Below, one piece after another: positions 34,634-44,221 of a stretch of DNA of 64,000 nt. Position 1 is the stretch's first letter. Each line of letters begins with the position of its first letter. Under the pieces are notes generated by a model. It was not told the origin of the DNA and made no database searches. It was given only the letters and a program-made list of their open reading frames with translations. A program made the translations under genes and the position numbers. The DNA is from Dactylorhiza incarnata (lineage: Eukaryota > Streptophyta > Magnoliopsida > Asparagales > Orchidaceae), in contig JAWHQI010000201.1 in the NCBI GenBank assembly GCA_033032865.1, positions 4,775,501 to 4,839,500 of the forward strand, given 5' to 3'.

Positions 34634-35749
34634 CTACTCTGAATCTTCATAACCAGCCCCGCTGCTCTCTGGACAATCTTCTGGAGGTCGTCGTCTCACG
34701 ACTTTACCACGGCGAGTCCGCCTCACCGATTCGCGTGGCGGTTCTTCGTCCGGAACTTGCCATTCGGCCTCTTCCTCCGGAGTTGGCTTTAACTTCAGAC
34801 CCTTGACGAGAAACTTCATAAATTTCTGCATTCGACTACGGTCCTTCTTCACTTCCCTCTTGTGATCCTCTAATGAATCACGCAAATCATCAATGGACTC
34901 TCGTAGTGATCCTTCCCTAGAAATGGTCGGCTCTCTAATCTCAATCCCCGGATGAGCTTTTCTATGCGGCTTCTTCACCTTCATTGAACCCGTATAATAT
35001 ATTTCCGGATAACAATCATCCAAATAAGCACCTTGCACTATCCATCCATACTTCTTATAGAGTACACGCTGTATTACCGCCCCCATTGGCAGCGTATGAA
35101 CCTTCACCCATCTTGGATGCTTTAATCTATACGCATACCTAATCTGGGAGAGTATGAAGTCCGCCACATCAAAAAGCTCATCCTCCATAATATAGTATGT
35201 AAAGAGGGTCAACTGAGCCGTAATACTTCTTGTGTCTCCACTCTTCAACATCACTGAATTCCTTAATATATCTTGGACTAAGAAAGCATCCGGAGTAAGT
35301 GACGTAACTTCAGTGGTAAGAGTCTTCTTTTGATTCCCATGTAAACTCATGTTTACAAGGGTCCAATCTCTATCCTTTCGATAATTCTCCACTATATCAG
35401 GCATATTCTCACTCATCACTAGTCTGAATTCCTCTTGTAGATCAACATGTGTTATTTCCACATGTTGACCTTGGATCCTTGATCTCACTCCTCCATCCAA
35501 TTCAGTGAAATTTGGGTCTTCCAAATGGTTATAAAATTCACGAATGAAAAAGGAAGAAAACCCCTCTGGTGTGATTATTGAAATTATACCTGCGTTCGCA
35601 AGCCGATCATAGATATGATCGTGCTTTGGCGACTCAAATTCCACATACTTCGCTATTCCAACAATAGCCTTCTCCACCCCAGGAAAAACTTGATATGAAC
35701 TACGTGCATCTTCCGAAGTACTCTTTCGAGCTTTGGAACTGGAAGCCAT
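34634..35749 (-). CDS. Antisense accessory protein of C
   Basis: An open frame of about 371 codons from MASSSKARKSTSED; an upstream in-frame codon at 35785 would add 12 residues but lies before a good splice acceptor, so I prefer 35749. N-terminal domain with FYNHLEDPNF, SRIQGQHVEITHVDLQEEF and HPRWVKVHTLPMGAVIQRVL, resembling the putative plant transposon (Transposase_32-type) domain; then PGIEIREP (shared with G), a coiled coil (RESIDDLRDSLEDHKREV) and a basic C-terminus (RRTRRGKVVRRR). It is antisense to gag-pol yet related to the sense accessory genes of B and G. A nuclear role is plausible from the basic tail. Intact, with no stops. Confidence 0.75.
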   Translation of the reverse strand: MASSSKARKSTSEDARSSYQVFPGVEKAIVGIAKYVEFESPKHDHIYDRLANAGIISIITPEGFSSFFIREFYNHLEDPNFTELDGGVRSRIQGQHVEITHVDLQEEFRLVMSENMPDIVENYRKDRDWTLVNMSLHGNQKKTLTTEVTSLTPDAFLVQDILRNSVMLKSGDTRSITAQLTLFTYYIMEDELFDVADFILSQIRYAYRLKHPRWVKVHTLPMGAVIQRVLYKKYGWIVQGAYLDDCYPEIYYTGSMKVKKPHRKAHPGIEIREPTISREGSLRESIDDLRDSLEDHKREVKKDRSRMQKFMKFLVKGLKLKPTPEEEAEWQVPDEEPPRESVRRTRRGKVVRRRPPEDCPESSGAGYEDSE

Positions 35750-35750
35750 T

Positions 35751-36271
35751 CTGCAAATAACATACAAAAATTTTTGATTAAACATGGTATCATATTGTGC
35801 ACTGGCACACTGTCGCCCAGGCGACAGTGACTGTCGGAAATTTCCGACAGCTCACCAAGTGTTTTCTCTCAAAATTTTTTTATCCTTCCAGATCTACTCA
35901 AAATCAATGTTATTTCAACATCACGTTTTAAAAAAAATATGTTTTTCAAATCAACATATTCTACAAATCCTTTACTATTCATCATCTTCAACCCTCTACA
36001 CTAAACTAGATCTACAAAAACCCTTTAGAGAATGAACCAATGGAACCCTTCATCACAAAAATCACAAAATCAAAAATTTTAACAAAGATCCAACAAGATC
36101 CACTTGTTTTAAACTAGATCTACATTTTATTTTTTTTAAAAAAACTAAACTTCAAAAACCTACATTCATCAAAAATCAACATGAAAACTACATTTTCCTT
36201 CTTCTCTACTTTCAAAATAAAAATATCCAAAAAAAAATAGAGTCAAAACCATAAAAAGCAAACTCCCATAC
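35751..36271 (-). other. Probable 5'-UTR intron of C antisense gene
   Basis: Minus-strand donor TAAG|GTATGG at 36271 and acceptor TTATTTGCAG at 35751, one base before the ATG. The 521-nt segment is AT-rich and contains a dyad pair at 35808-35851. An exon of roughly 70 bases would join it to the TATA box at 36368. Confidence 0.5.
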
Positions 36272-36367
36272 CTTAGATCTTGAGATGTCGCCGATTTCCG
36301 ACAGCCCTCTCTCTCTCAACAGTCCAGAAAAATGAAGCACAATAGGGTTTGACTCGGTCTGATGCCC

Positions 36368-36375
36368 TATTTATA
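36368..36375 (-). promoter_or_regulatory. TATA box of C antisense gene, with dyad module
   Basis: Minus-strand TATAAATA. Upstream of it stand the dyads GGCGACAG-ending word2 (36383-36400) after 7 bases and word1 TGTCGGAAAATTCCGACA (36405-36422) after 4 more. The LTR promoter at 38218-38273 has the same order with spacings of 3 and 8 bases. Confidence 0.75.
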
Positions 36376-36429
36376 CTTTTGGCTGTCGCCCAGGCGACAG
36401 TGGGTGTCGGAATTTTCCGACAGCTCCAA

Positions 36430-37470
36430 ATGTACTAAAAAATCAATGTTGGGTCCCTTTGATGATCTACAATAGTTATATGTCATTATTAATGCTTCAC
36501 CTTATGACTTGATGACAAACCATGTGCTATTTATTTAAAAAAATGACTTACATGTTTATATGATTTCATTTCCAAGCTATCATCGTATTGACACTTCTAC
36601 TTAGTTGTTTAGACCATTGGAAATTATTTTCGCATGTCTCTAAGTATGATAAATTGTTTATCTATCATAATGAACTATCACGTTCACTTCTTTTGATCAA
36701 TACATATGTGTACTTCTTTAATATATACATGGATCATATTTGCTTTAACATAATAAAATAACACTTCTTAAATACAACTTTCACCCTTGATTTGTTAGCA
36801 CAACAAAATATACACCATCTTTTGCGATTCAAGTGAATTCGGAGATCCTTGGTCATTTAAAAAAAAAATATGTCAATATATCAAAATTAAGATATCACAA
36901 CATCTGTGATAAAAAAATTTAAAATAAAGACAAGGATACTCCACCAAGCACTACTTACCCTCCTGATAAGTCTTAATGAGCATTGTGAGGTTAAGCACCT
37001 TGGACAGAATTGTAAAGTGTCTTGTGCAAAAGAAACATGGTTTTCTATTCATCTTGTGCTATATCTTCAAAGTCAAAGTTGCCTTTATGTGCTTTTATTA
37101 TGTTCTACATTTCAATGATCATGTAAATTAAATAGCTTCATATGTTTGATCAAAGTATCACATGTACACATCATTATGTTAAATAAATATTCATCTCATG
37201 AGAATTGGACCGAAAATATTCGATAATTCTATACTCTATTGTGTCTTTCTATGATACTTTCAAATGATTTTACTCATGTTTAAGTTATTTTCTTTCATTA
37301 CTTCATATGGCTATACCGTCACTTCATGAGTTTATTCATACTATGGCATATTCCTATTATTTCATGGACTTCAATCATTTCCACAAAAAAAGTGCTTCCG
37401 CTTACTCTTTCTTTCTATATCCTATGCCCATTCCATCAAGAACTACTCTTTTATCTAATATTAACTTTTG
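36430..37470 (+). other. C 3' untranslated region, no gene seen
   Basis: AT-rich. The block 36938-37025 (CAAGCACTAC, CTGATAAGTCTTAATGAGC, TTAAGCACCTTGG) is conserved in A near 12150 and 13272, suggesting a structured or functional 3' element. Nothing coding. Confidence 0.6.
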
Positions 37471-37477
37471 CTAATAT

Positions 37478-37780
37478 CAAAAGGGGGAGAATTAAAAGTA
37501 TAAAAAGAACAATCACAAATCTATTACACCTAAATATCCCACCTACACAATACATCATATATTTAGGGGGAGCATATATTTAGGGGGAGCATATATGTAG
37601 GGGGAGCATATATGTAGGGGGAGCTTTCATTTAGGGGGAGCTTTCATCTAAAGGTAGATCATTTATTTTCAAGAAATATATATCATGTTAATTTTGTGCA
37701 CACACCAAAGGTTAAAATCAACAATCTAAATAGACATGATTTCTTTTTATACGGATTTTTTATTATCAAAAGGGGGAGAT
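37478..37780 (+). repeat. Polypurine-tract array of C
   Basis: CAAAAGGGGGAGAA at about 37479, then five TTAGGGGGAGC(A/T) or GTAGGGGGAGC units (37560-37645), and the final CAAAAGGGGGAGAT (37767-37780) abutting the LTR. Functional primer is the last; the others are the Sirevirus repeats. Confidence 0.88.
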
Positions 37781-37929
37781 TGTTGGAGCATGCGTTTCGC
37801 ACTCCTCCGGTTTGATAATAACAAAGTCCCGTTTGTATTTGATTCTATTTTTATCAATGGTGTGCAGATAACAGGTATGAGATGTTCAAATTTCTACTGG
37901 AGCTAAAATTGAATGTGGGAAAATTTCAC

Positions 37930-38258
37930 TGTCGGAAAATTCCGACATCCACTGTCGCCCAGGCGACAGCAGAGAAGTTACAACTACTTCCCTCCACGGC
38001 AGATCGACGAAAGGCAGTTTTTGCGCTGTCGGAAATCCGACATCGATGTCGCCCAGGCGACAGCTCGGCGGTTACAACAACTGCCCATGACTCCACCCAC
38101 GACCGACAGTGTTGCGCTGTCGGAAATCCGACATCGATGTCGCCCAGGCGACAGCTCGGCGGTTACAACAACTGCCAACGACTCCACCCACGACGGCACT
38201 CCAGCGGCAGTTTAGCGCTGTCGGAAAATTCCGACAGTCACTGTCGCCCAGGCGACAG
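37930..38258 (+). repeat. C-family U3 dyad array
   Basis: Alternating word1 (TGTCGGAAATCCGACA, CTGTCGGAAAATTCCGACAG) and word2 (TGTCGCCCAGGCGACAG), four pairs, separated by GCGGTTACAACAACTGCC and CGACTCCACCCACGAC filler. Some filler-and-word units are duplicated (about 38028-38090 and 38112-38180). Confidence 0.92.
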
Positions 38259-38266
38259 TGAATTTC

Positions 38267-38273
38267 TATAAAT
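38267..38273 (+). promoter_or_regulatory. TATA box of C LTR
   Basis: TATAAAT, 8 bases after the last word2 of the array. A start near 38300 is expected. The inverted LTR has the same site on the minus strand at 39664-39670. Confidence 0.7.
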
Positions 38274-38991
38274 TGGTTCCTTTGGTTCGTGCATTAAAAG
38301 CTTTGGAGAATTCCAGTCCCTTCCTGAGTGCATACGAACCAGAGAGCTCCAGAACCTCCTCAACTCCCATTTGTGCAAAGAAGGATTGAAGATTGAAGAC
38401 GAGATCGGGCGCGCTTCTACATCATCAATCGTCTCGAGGCTTCAATAATTCGTTCAGAGATCTGATTTTCTAGGGAGTTGTTCTTTTCATACTGTATTTT
38501 CATTCACATATTTTTCATTTTGTATTGGTAGAGAAATCATCGTCTTGCGTGCGACGTCTAAGTCCTTGCGCGGCTTAGGGGAAAATCGCTTCCTTGTGCG
38601 GAGCGTCCAAGTCCTTGCGTGGCTTGGTGGGAAATCGTGGCCTTGTGTGCTACGTCTAGATCTTGGGAAGATCTAGAGGATAGGCTTGGGCTTGGTCTTG
38701 GGAGAGACAAGCGATAGCCTTCCGATCCTTGGGAGAAGGATTGGTAAACCAAAATTGTAGAATTTTTAGTAAATATAATTGTGCCTTGATCTTAAGCATT
38801 GTTAAGATCATTTTTATTGTACTCAAATTTCATGATTAATATAATTATGTCTCTTTCTTTAATTATATATTTGATGGCATAATCTTTATCTTAGAAATTT
38901 GTGTTTTGGTTTAATACTAAAATTGCATTGGTTTGAAAGTGTTTAGAAGTAATTTTTTAGTAAAGTAAAATCTCTTTAAAATTTTACTAAG

Positions 38992-40156
38992 TAAACACTT
39001 TCAAACCAATGCAATTTTAGTATTAAACCAAAACACAAATTTCTAAGATAAAGATTATGCCATCAAATATATAATTAAAGAAAGAGACATAATTATATTA
39101 ATCATGAAATTTGAGTATAATAAAAATGATCTTAACAATGCTTAAGATCAAGGCACAATTATATTTACTAAAAATTCTACAATTTTGGTTTACCAATCCT
39201 TCTCCCAAGGATCGGAAGGCTATCGCTTGTCTCTCCCAAGACCAAGCCCAAGCCTATCCTCTAGATCTTCCCAAGATCTAGACGTAGCACACAAGGCCAC
39301 GATTTCCCACCAAGCCACGCAAGGACTTGGACGCTCCGCACAAGGAAGCGATTTTCCCCTAAGCCGCGCAAGGACTTAGACGCCGCACGCAAGACGACGA
39401 TTTCTCTACCAATACAAAATGAAAAATATGTGAATGAAAATACAGTATGAAAAGAACAACTCCCTAGAAAATCAGATCTCTGAACGGATTGTTGAAGCCT
39501 CGAGATGATTGATGATGTAGAAGCGCGCCCGATCTCGTCTTCAATCTTCAATCCTTCTTTGCACAAATGGGAGTTGAGGAGGTTCTGGAGCTCTCTGGTT
39601 CGTATGCACTCAGGAAGGGACTAGAATTCTCCAAAGCTTTTAATGCACGAACTAAAGGAACCAATTTATAGAAATTCACTGTCGCCTGGGCGACAGTGAC
39701 TGTCGGAATTTTCCGACAGCGCTAAACTGCCGCTGGAGTGCCGTCGTGGGTGGAGTCGTGGGCAGTTGTTCTAACCGCCGAGCTGTCCCCTGGGCGACAT
39801 CGATGTCGGATTTCCGACAGCGCAACACTGCCGGTCGTGGGTGGAGTCGTGGGCAGTTGTTGTAACCGCTGAGCTGTCGCCTGGGCGACATCGATGTCGG
39901 ATTTCCGACAGCGCAAATACTGCCTTTCGTCGATCTGCCGTGGAGGGAAGTAGTTGTAACTTCTCTGCTGTCGCCCGGGCGACAGTGGCTGTCGGAATTT
40001 TCCGACAGTGAAATTTTCCCACATTCAATTTTAGCTCCAGTAGAAATTTGAACATCTCATACCTGTTATCTGCACACCATTGATAAAAATAGAATCAAAT
40101 ACAAACGGGACTTTGTTATTATCAAACCGGAGGAGTGCGAAACGCATGCTCCAACA
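38992..40156 (-). mobile_element. C LTR, inverted copy
   Basis: Base x pairs with 77937-x in 37781-38945, around a 46-base spacer (38946-38991). About ten differences were seen in the first 600 bases, mostly CG/TG or CG/CA changes, so the two LTRs have diverged by roughly 1-2 percent and this is not a read copied twice. Its outer end CCAACA touches the target duplication TTTGG. Confidence 0.92.
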
Positions 40157-40161
40157 TTTGG

Positions 40162-42598
40162 CACATTGGGGTTGTGCCAACAATCAATTGCAAAGTGTCC
40201 TACTTTGCCACAGCACCAACACTCATATATATTATATATCCTCTTCTGAACAGTCCCAGAAGATGAAGCTTCCTGTTTCTGTTTAGTAGAGGATACAACT
40301 GATGTTTTCTTTGTTTTATCAGTAAAGGCCTGCCTTTTTACCTTTCTATAATCAGTCAAGGCAGCCAGTTTTTGTTTGACATAAACACCCTAGCTTGGCA
40401 GCTAAACATGTGTGGATGGCAGCAGAAACAGGGCTTTTTGGCTTGGTTATAGGACAGTTAACAGCCATGGACTTTGCTGAACAATGTTTAGAATTAACAG
40501 CCTTGGTTATCTTGAGTGAAGGGGCTGAGGTTCCAAAAACAAAAGGTCCATGATGGGCCATTTGAATTTCCTCATGCAGAGCCTTGAAGGCACTCAAGCC
40601 TAACTCCTTTCTATATCCATAGCTGTGAGCATTCTTGCTCAAGTTATTGGATCTTCCATTTAATAAGTGACCATGAACACTTTCTTGGTCATACTTGTTT
40701 GAGGGCATCAAGACTTTCACAAAGGAGGTCTTAGATTCTTTTGAATCCTTGACCTTTCCATTAATGTTGCTAGTAGATGCCTCATTTTTGAAACCAATAC
40801 CTCTCTTGTCATGAGGTTTGAAGGTGTCAATAATAGGCAGCACTGTCTTGGGCTTGGAGAACTTGGCCACTAGCATCTTCTCCATGAGGTGCTTTTCTTC
40901 AAGATCCTTAATGATCTTGTTCTTGTGGTTTATGGTGCCCACATGGATGATTGACATTCCCCTTAGCTTGCCAATCTCCTTGCTCATTAGAGCTAGCTGG
41001 GTAGCATGCTCAATGCATTCAAATTTTGATTGCCTTAGGGAAGCAATTTCTTGTGCTTGCCTCTTGGCTAGCATTTTGCTCTTTTTCAGAGCTTCCAGGA
41101 GTGCACCATACTTATCAATCAATTTATTGACATCCTCCTCAGAATCTGATCCACTGCCAACTTTAGATGGAGGAGATTCAGATTCTGGACCTGTTTCATA
41201 ATCAGAAGAAGAAGAAATGCAGTGTATCAATACCTGCTCATGTTCTGAGTTGCTGTGGCTGTCCTCATCTTCAGTTATAGCCATCAGCCCATGGTCATCA
41301 AGAGTGACCTCATCCTCCTCTTCATCACTATCTGAATGTGATAGAGGGGCCCTGATTCCTATCCTGGTAGCAGGATAGTCTTCTTCCTCCTGATCAGCAA
41401 ACAGCCACAAGTAGGCTTCCTCCTCTCCATCTGAATCTGAAGATGAAGATTCAGATTCACTCCAGCTCTTGCCTTTCTTAGCTAGGAAGGATTTTTCTCC
41501 CTTCCTCTTCTTCTGGTGATGAGCCTTCTTGTCACTTCTTTCCTTTCTTTTGACTGGACAGTCAGCAATGACATGTCCAGGCTTACTACAGCAATAGCAA
41601 ATTATGTTAGTTGAAACATGTTTACTAGATTTAGAATCATACCTGTCCCCATTGGGATGTTGCCTCTCAGATCTGTAATGATCCTTCTTGGGATGAGAAG
41701 AGGAGGAAGGTTTGTTCTTCCATTGTTTCCTATTGATCATCTTCTTGAACTGCCTTGTAAAGGCAGCAAATTCCTCATCAGAAGAGGAGCTGTCTGATTT
41801 ACAGCTCTCAGATTTCTCAGATTCAGCAGCCTTTCTTGGAGGTGACTGCACTCTAACCTTGTTCTTCTTAGATCTTTCAGCTTTGAGAGTAATAGATCTC
41901 TCCCTTGTGTGAGCCATGGAGGAAGAGTCCTCCTCCTTTCTTGCAGACAACTGCATCTCATATGAGAGCAGTTTCCCAAACAGTGTATGGGTGGGGGTTT
42001 CTCCAAGTCTTTCCCCTTCCCTGATTGCACATATTTTAGTGTCCCATTCTCTAGTTAAAGATCTAAGGAACTTGTCATTGAGTTCATAATCTGTGAACAC
42101 CCTTCCATAGGTTCTTAGTTCATTTACAATCCTAAAGAACCTTTCAAAGCATATAGAGATATTCTCCTGGCTCAGCTGTCTAAAGGATTCATACTCTTGA
42201 TTGAGGAGTGACTTTCTATCATCCCTCACTTCAGCTGTTCCATCCACATACAAAACCAGTGTGTCCCACATTTCCTTGGCAGTTTGGCAGTGGACCAAGT
42301 TCTGAAAAGTAGTGTCATCAATGGCATTTACTATTATGTTTTGAGCTCTCTTGTACATAGTGTACAATGTTATCTCATCATTGGACAGCTCAGAAAATAC
42401 CTTAAGTACTTTTCTAGTAGGGTCAATAGTGGAGACTTTCTCAAAGGTATAAGGACCATTTTTGATAGTCAAGAAGATCCTTGGGTCTGAGGCTTCCATG
42501 AATAGCCTTACCCTTTGCTTCCATATCCCAAAGTTTTCTTTGGAGCATATGGGCAACTTCATTGACCCCAACTCCTTCTTCATTCCACTGTTGGCCAT
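40162..42598 (-). pseudogene. gag: B gag
   Basis: The ATG at 42598 opens MANSGMKKELGSMKLPICSKENF, and 748 codons are open. Domains: copia Gag core (residues 1-230), S/E-rich linker, knuckle CYCCSKPGHVIADC (about residue 340), acidic region, coiled coil (about 500-590). A one-base shift near 40390 moves the reading to the frame that holds the second knuckle CWCCGKVGHFAIDC (about 40200). Element C is inserted just after it; the last codons and stop lie at about 29205-29297. Unlike A, C and D, its linker has no family dyad. Confidence 0.88.
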
Positions 42599-42661
42599 TG
42601 GATTTCAGATTTGACTACTCCTGTATAGGATCTGATCAGACTGTTAAGTCTTTTTGATCAA

Positions 42662-42679
42662 CCTACCTCTGATACCACT
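42662..42679 (-). other. Primer binding site of B
   Basis: AGTGGTATCAGAGGTAGG on the minus strand directly follows the LTR end CTATCA. Complementary to initiator tRNA-Met. Confidence 0.88.
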
Positions 42680-43480
42680 TGATAGTTTATATAGGTGTAG
42701 TCAATAATACCTAGAGGGGGGGGGGGGGGTGAATAGGTTTTACTTATTTTCTTTCTTTAAACCTAATGTTTCTAGCTGCAGAAAACACAATCACAGAAAG
42801 CACACAAGGATGTATAGAGGTTCCTCAAGACACGGTGTCTTGAGTAGTCCTCTTTCCCCCTTCACCTTTCTAACAGTGATTTAGACAAGGCCACAAACTC
42901 CAATCTCGGATCCTTGAGCTTACACCACAAGTTCCTCAGAACTTCTCAGATCAAGAGTGATCCTACCTCAGGCACAGCAACCCTACACTCAGGCTCAGCA
43001 GCCCTACACCTCAGGCTCAGCAACCCTACACCTCAGAGTTATGTAACTCTTACAACTCAGAAATCACACAGATTTCCTACCTCAGACCTATCAAGAAGTC
43101 CTACCACTCAAGCTGTCAACACAGCTTTACACACAGGCTCAACAGCCTTTCACTCAGGCAACAATGCCTTACAAAGATATAAAAGTGTTTGAGCTAAATA
43201 CAGAAGACAAAAGATTTACTCTTAGGTCTTTTGAATCCTTTCTTCAGATCTGAAAAATAGCAGCTTCAGATTTGTATCACCTTGATCTTCTCCTTCAGCA
43301 AAGCAGAAGATCAACTTGCCCTTCTTGAGTTTGTACAGGAAGAGCTAACTAATCTCCCTTAGAAGATTAACTTCAGCTGCAGAGAACATCTTCAACTGGC
43401 TGAAACGTGAATGCTCGATTGCGGCGTGTAGCAAAGGCTTTTTCAATTGAACAGTACTTGTTGTTGTGCCCTAGCTTCTT

Positions 43481-43488
43481 CTTTTATA
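43481..43488 (-). promoter_or_regulatory. TATA box of B LTR
   Basis: Minus-strand TATAAAAG, 122 bases downstream of the nearest family dyad (43611). The accessory gene of B shows the same arrangement at 104 bases. Confidence 0.65.
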
Positions 43489-43610
43489 CCTTCAGAAGTC
43501 TTCAACGACTATATCGATCCTCCTGACACAGTATGGTGCAGATTGGAGTTGACTTTCCCTTTCTATTGTCATTTGCGCCAAAAGCAGATCCCGTCAGCAC
43601 ATTTGGATCT

Positions 43611-43790
43611 GTCTCAGCGGTTGGGCTGAGACAGCTTCCAGTCTCAGCGGTTGGGCTGAGACAGCTTCTAGTCTCAGCGGTTAGGCTGAGACAGCTTCCA
43701 GTCTCCTTCTCAGTGGATCCGCTGAGACGGCTCCTCATCTCAGCGGTTCTGATCCTTCATCTCAGCGGTTCTGCTGAGACAGATCTTCAT
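43611..43790. repeat. B-family U3 dyad array
   Basis: Four to five copies of GTCTCAGCGGTT(G/A)GGCTGAGAC-like dyads in tandem with spacers AGCTTCCA / AGCTTCTA. A copy of this dyad also sits in the F LTR (3176-3196, 49247-49267). Confidence 0.9.
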
Positions 43791-43960
43791 CTTCTTGTAG
43801 ATGATTTCTTCTTATCTAAGGCCATATTTGGCCCTCCCTTTTGTGTCACCTGTGCCTGTATATCCTACACAAATATAGCTTTGTTAAATACAATATGTCT
43901 TTAGCATTGAGAGTGATGCCACTTCAAATCAAGGTAATATTGAGGGCAATATACCCAACA

Positions 43961-44167
43961 ACTGCTACGTAGGCGTAGAGGGACAGAGGACTACTCAACA
44001 CACCCGGTCTTTACGAACCTCTATAGATCTTTTGTCATATGCTGTGATTTATTTGTGCGGTACGTTTGTGCTATGCTTGAATATTCGTAACTCGCTCTAA
44101 TATTTCGAAAAGAGCGCAGAGCACCTAACACCCCCGCCCCCTCTAGGTGAACGTTCCATTAACAACA
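43961..44167 (+). mobile_element. F 5' LTR, last 207 bases
   Basis: Matches the end of the F 3' LTR from about 50472 to 50680, including GACAGAGGACTACTCAA, CACCTAACACCCCC, CCTCTAGG and the end CATTAACAACA. The LTR middle is missing between 3376 and here. Confidence 0.9.
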
Positions 44168-44184
44168 AGTGGTATCAAAGCCAG
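44168..44184 (+). other. Primer binding site of F
   Basis: AGTGGTATCAAAGCCAG follows the LTR end; initiator tRNA-Met type. Confidence 0.85.
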
Positions 44185-44221
44185 GTTGATCAAAAGAAGA
44201 CTTAACCGTCTGATATAGATC

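Larger units (their letters stand above)
37781..38945 (+). mobile_element. C LTR, forward copy (3' end missing)
   Basis: Starts TGTTGGAGCATGCG after the polypurine tract. Carries the dyad array (37930-38258), TATA (38267) and a U5 repeat region (38550-38745, TCCTTGCG(C/T)GGCTTGG units). After 1165 bases it meets its inverted copy. The usual CACCCCC(n)TCTAG tract and terminus are absent, so the last part of the LTR was never copied or was lost. Confidence 0.9.
29303..40156 (-). mobile_element. Element C: rearranged Sirevirus inserted in B
   Basis: Flanked by TTTGG at 29298-29302 and 40157-40161 and ending in TGTTGG...CCAACA, so it integrated as one cDNA. Inside, order on the + strand is: 13-base LTR end, pol part 1 (reverse), gag (reverse), then RT part 2, RNase H and 3' region (forward), polypurine tracts, LTR (forward), LTR (reverse). 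Both halves of RT break at the same codons (W-Y-D-R). It is therefore an internally inverted element with two LTRs facing each other. Confidence 0.88.
42680..43960 (-). mobile_element. B 5' LTR
   Basis: Reads leftwards from TGTTGGGTATATTGCC (43960) to AACTATCA (42680), 1281 bases. It has dyads at 43611-43790, TATA at 43481-43488, tandem CTCAGGCTCAGCA-type repeats in the transcribed part (42963-43150) and a C-run plus TCTAGG near 42710-42730. ACTGC (43961-43965) should be the target duplication; its partner is not in the window because the other end of B is lost. Confidence 0.9.

Noticed and set aside
34588..34806. Plus-strand frame over the end of the C antisense gene
   Set aside because: Shadow of the 371-codon antisense gene, whose protein has recognisable relatives; this frame does not.
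37930..38258. Regular dyad repeats that look CRISPR-like
   Set aside because: Spacers are themselves repeated, units vary in length, there are no cas genes, and the array lies in the U3 of a plant LTR upstream of a TATA box.
37882..38271. Open frames of 94-129 codons over the C LTR and its mirror (39722-40055)
   Set aside because: They arise from the GC-rich dyad repeats, overlap in several frames, and lie within U3. No protein pattern.
29303..40156. Classical autointegration as the cause of the C rearrangement
   Set aside because: Autointegration would join LTR termini to the internal target site with a short duplication and give a circle. Here gag is joined to RT without an LTR terminus, and the LTRs are fused by their truncated tails.
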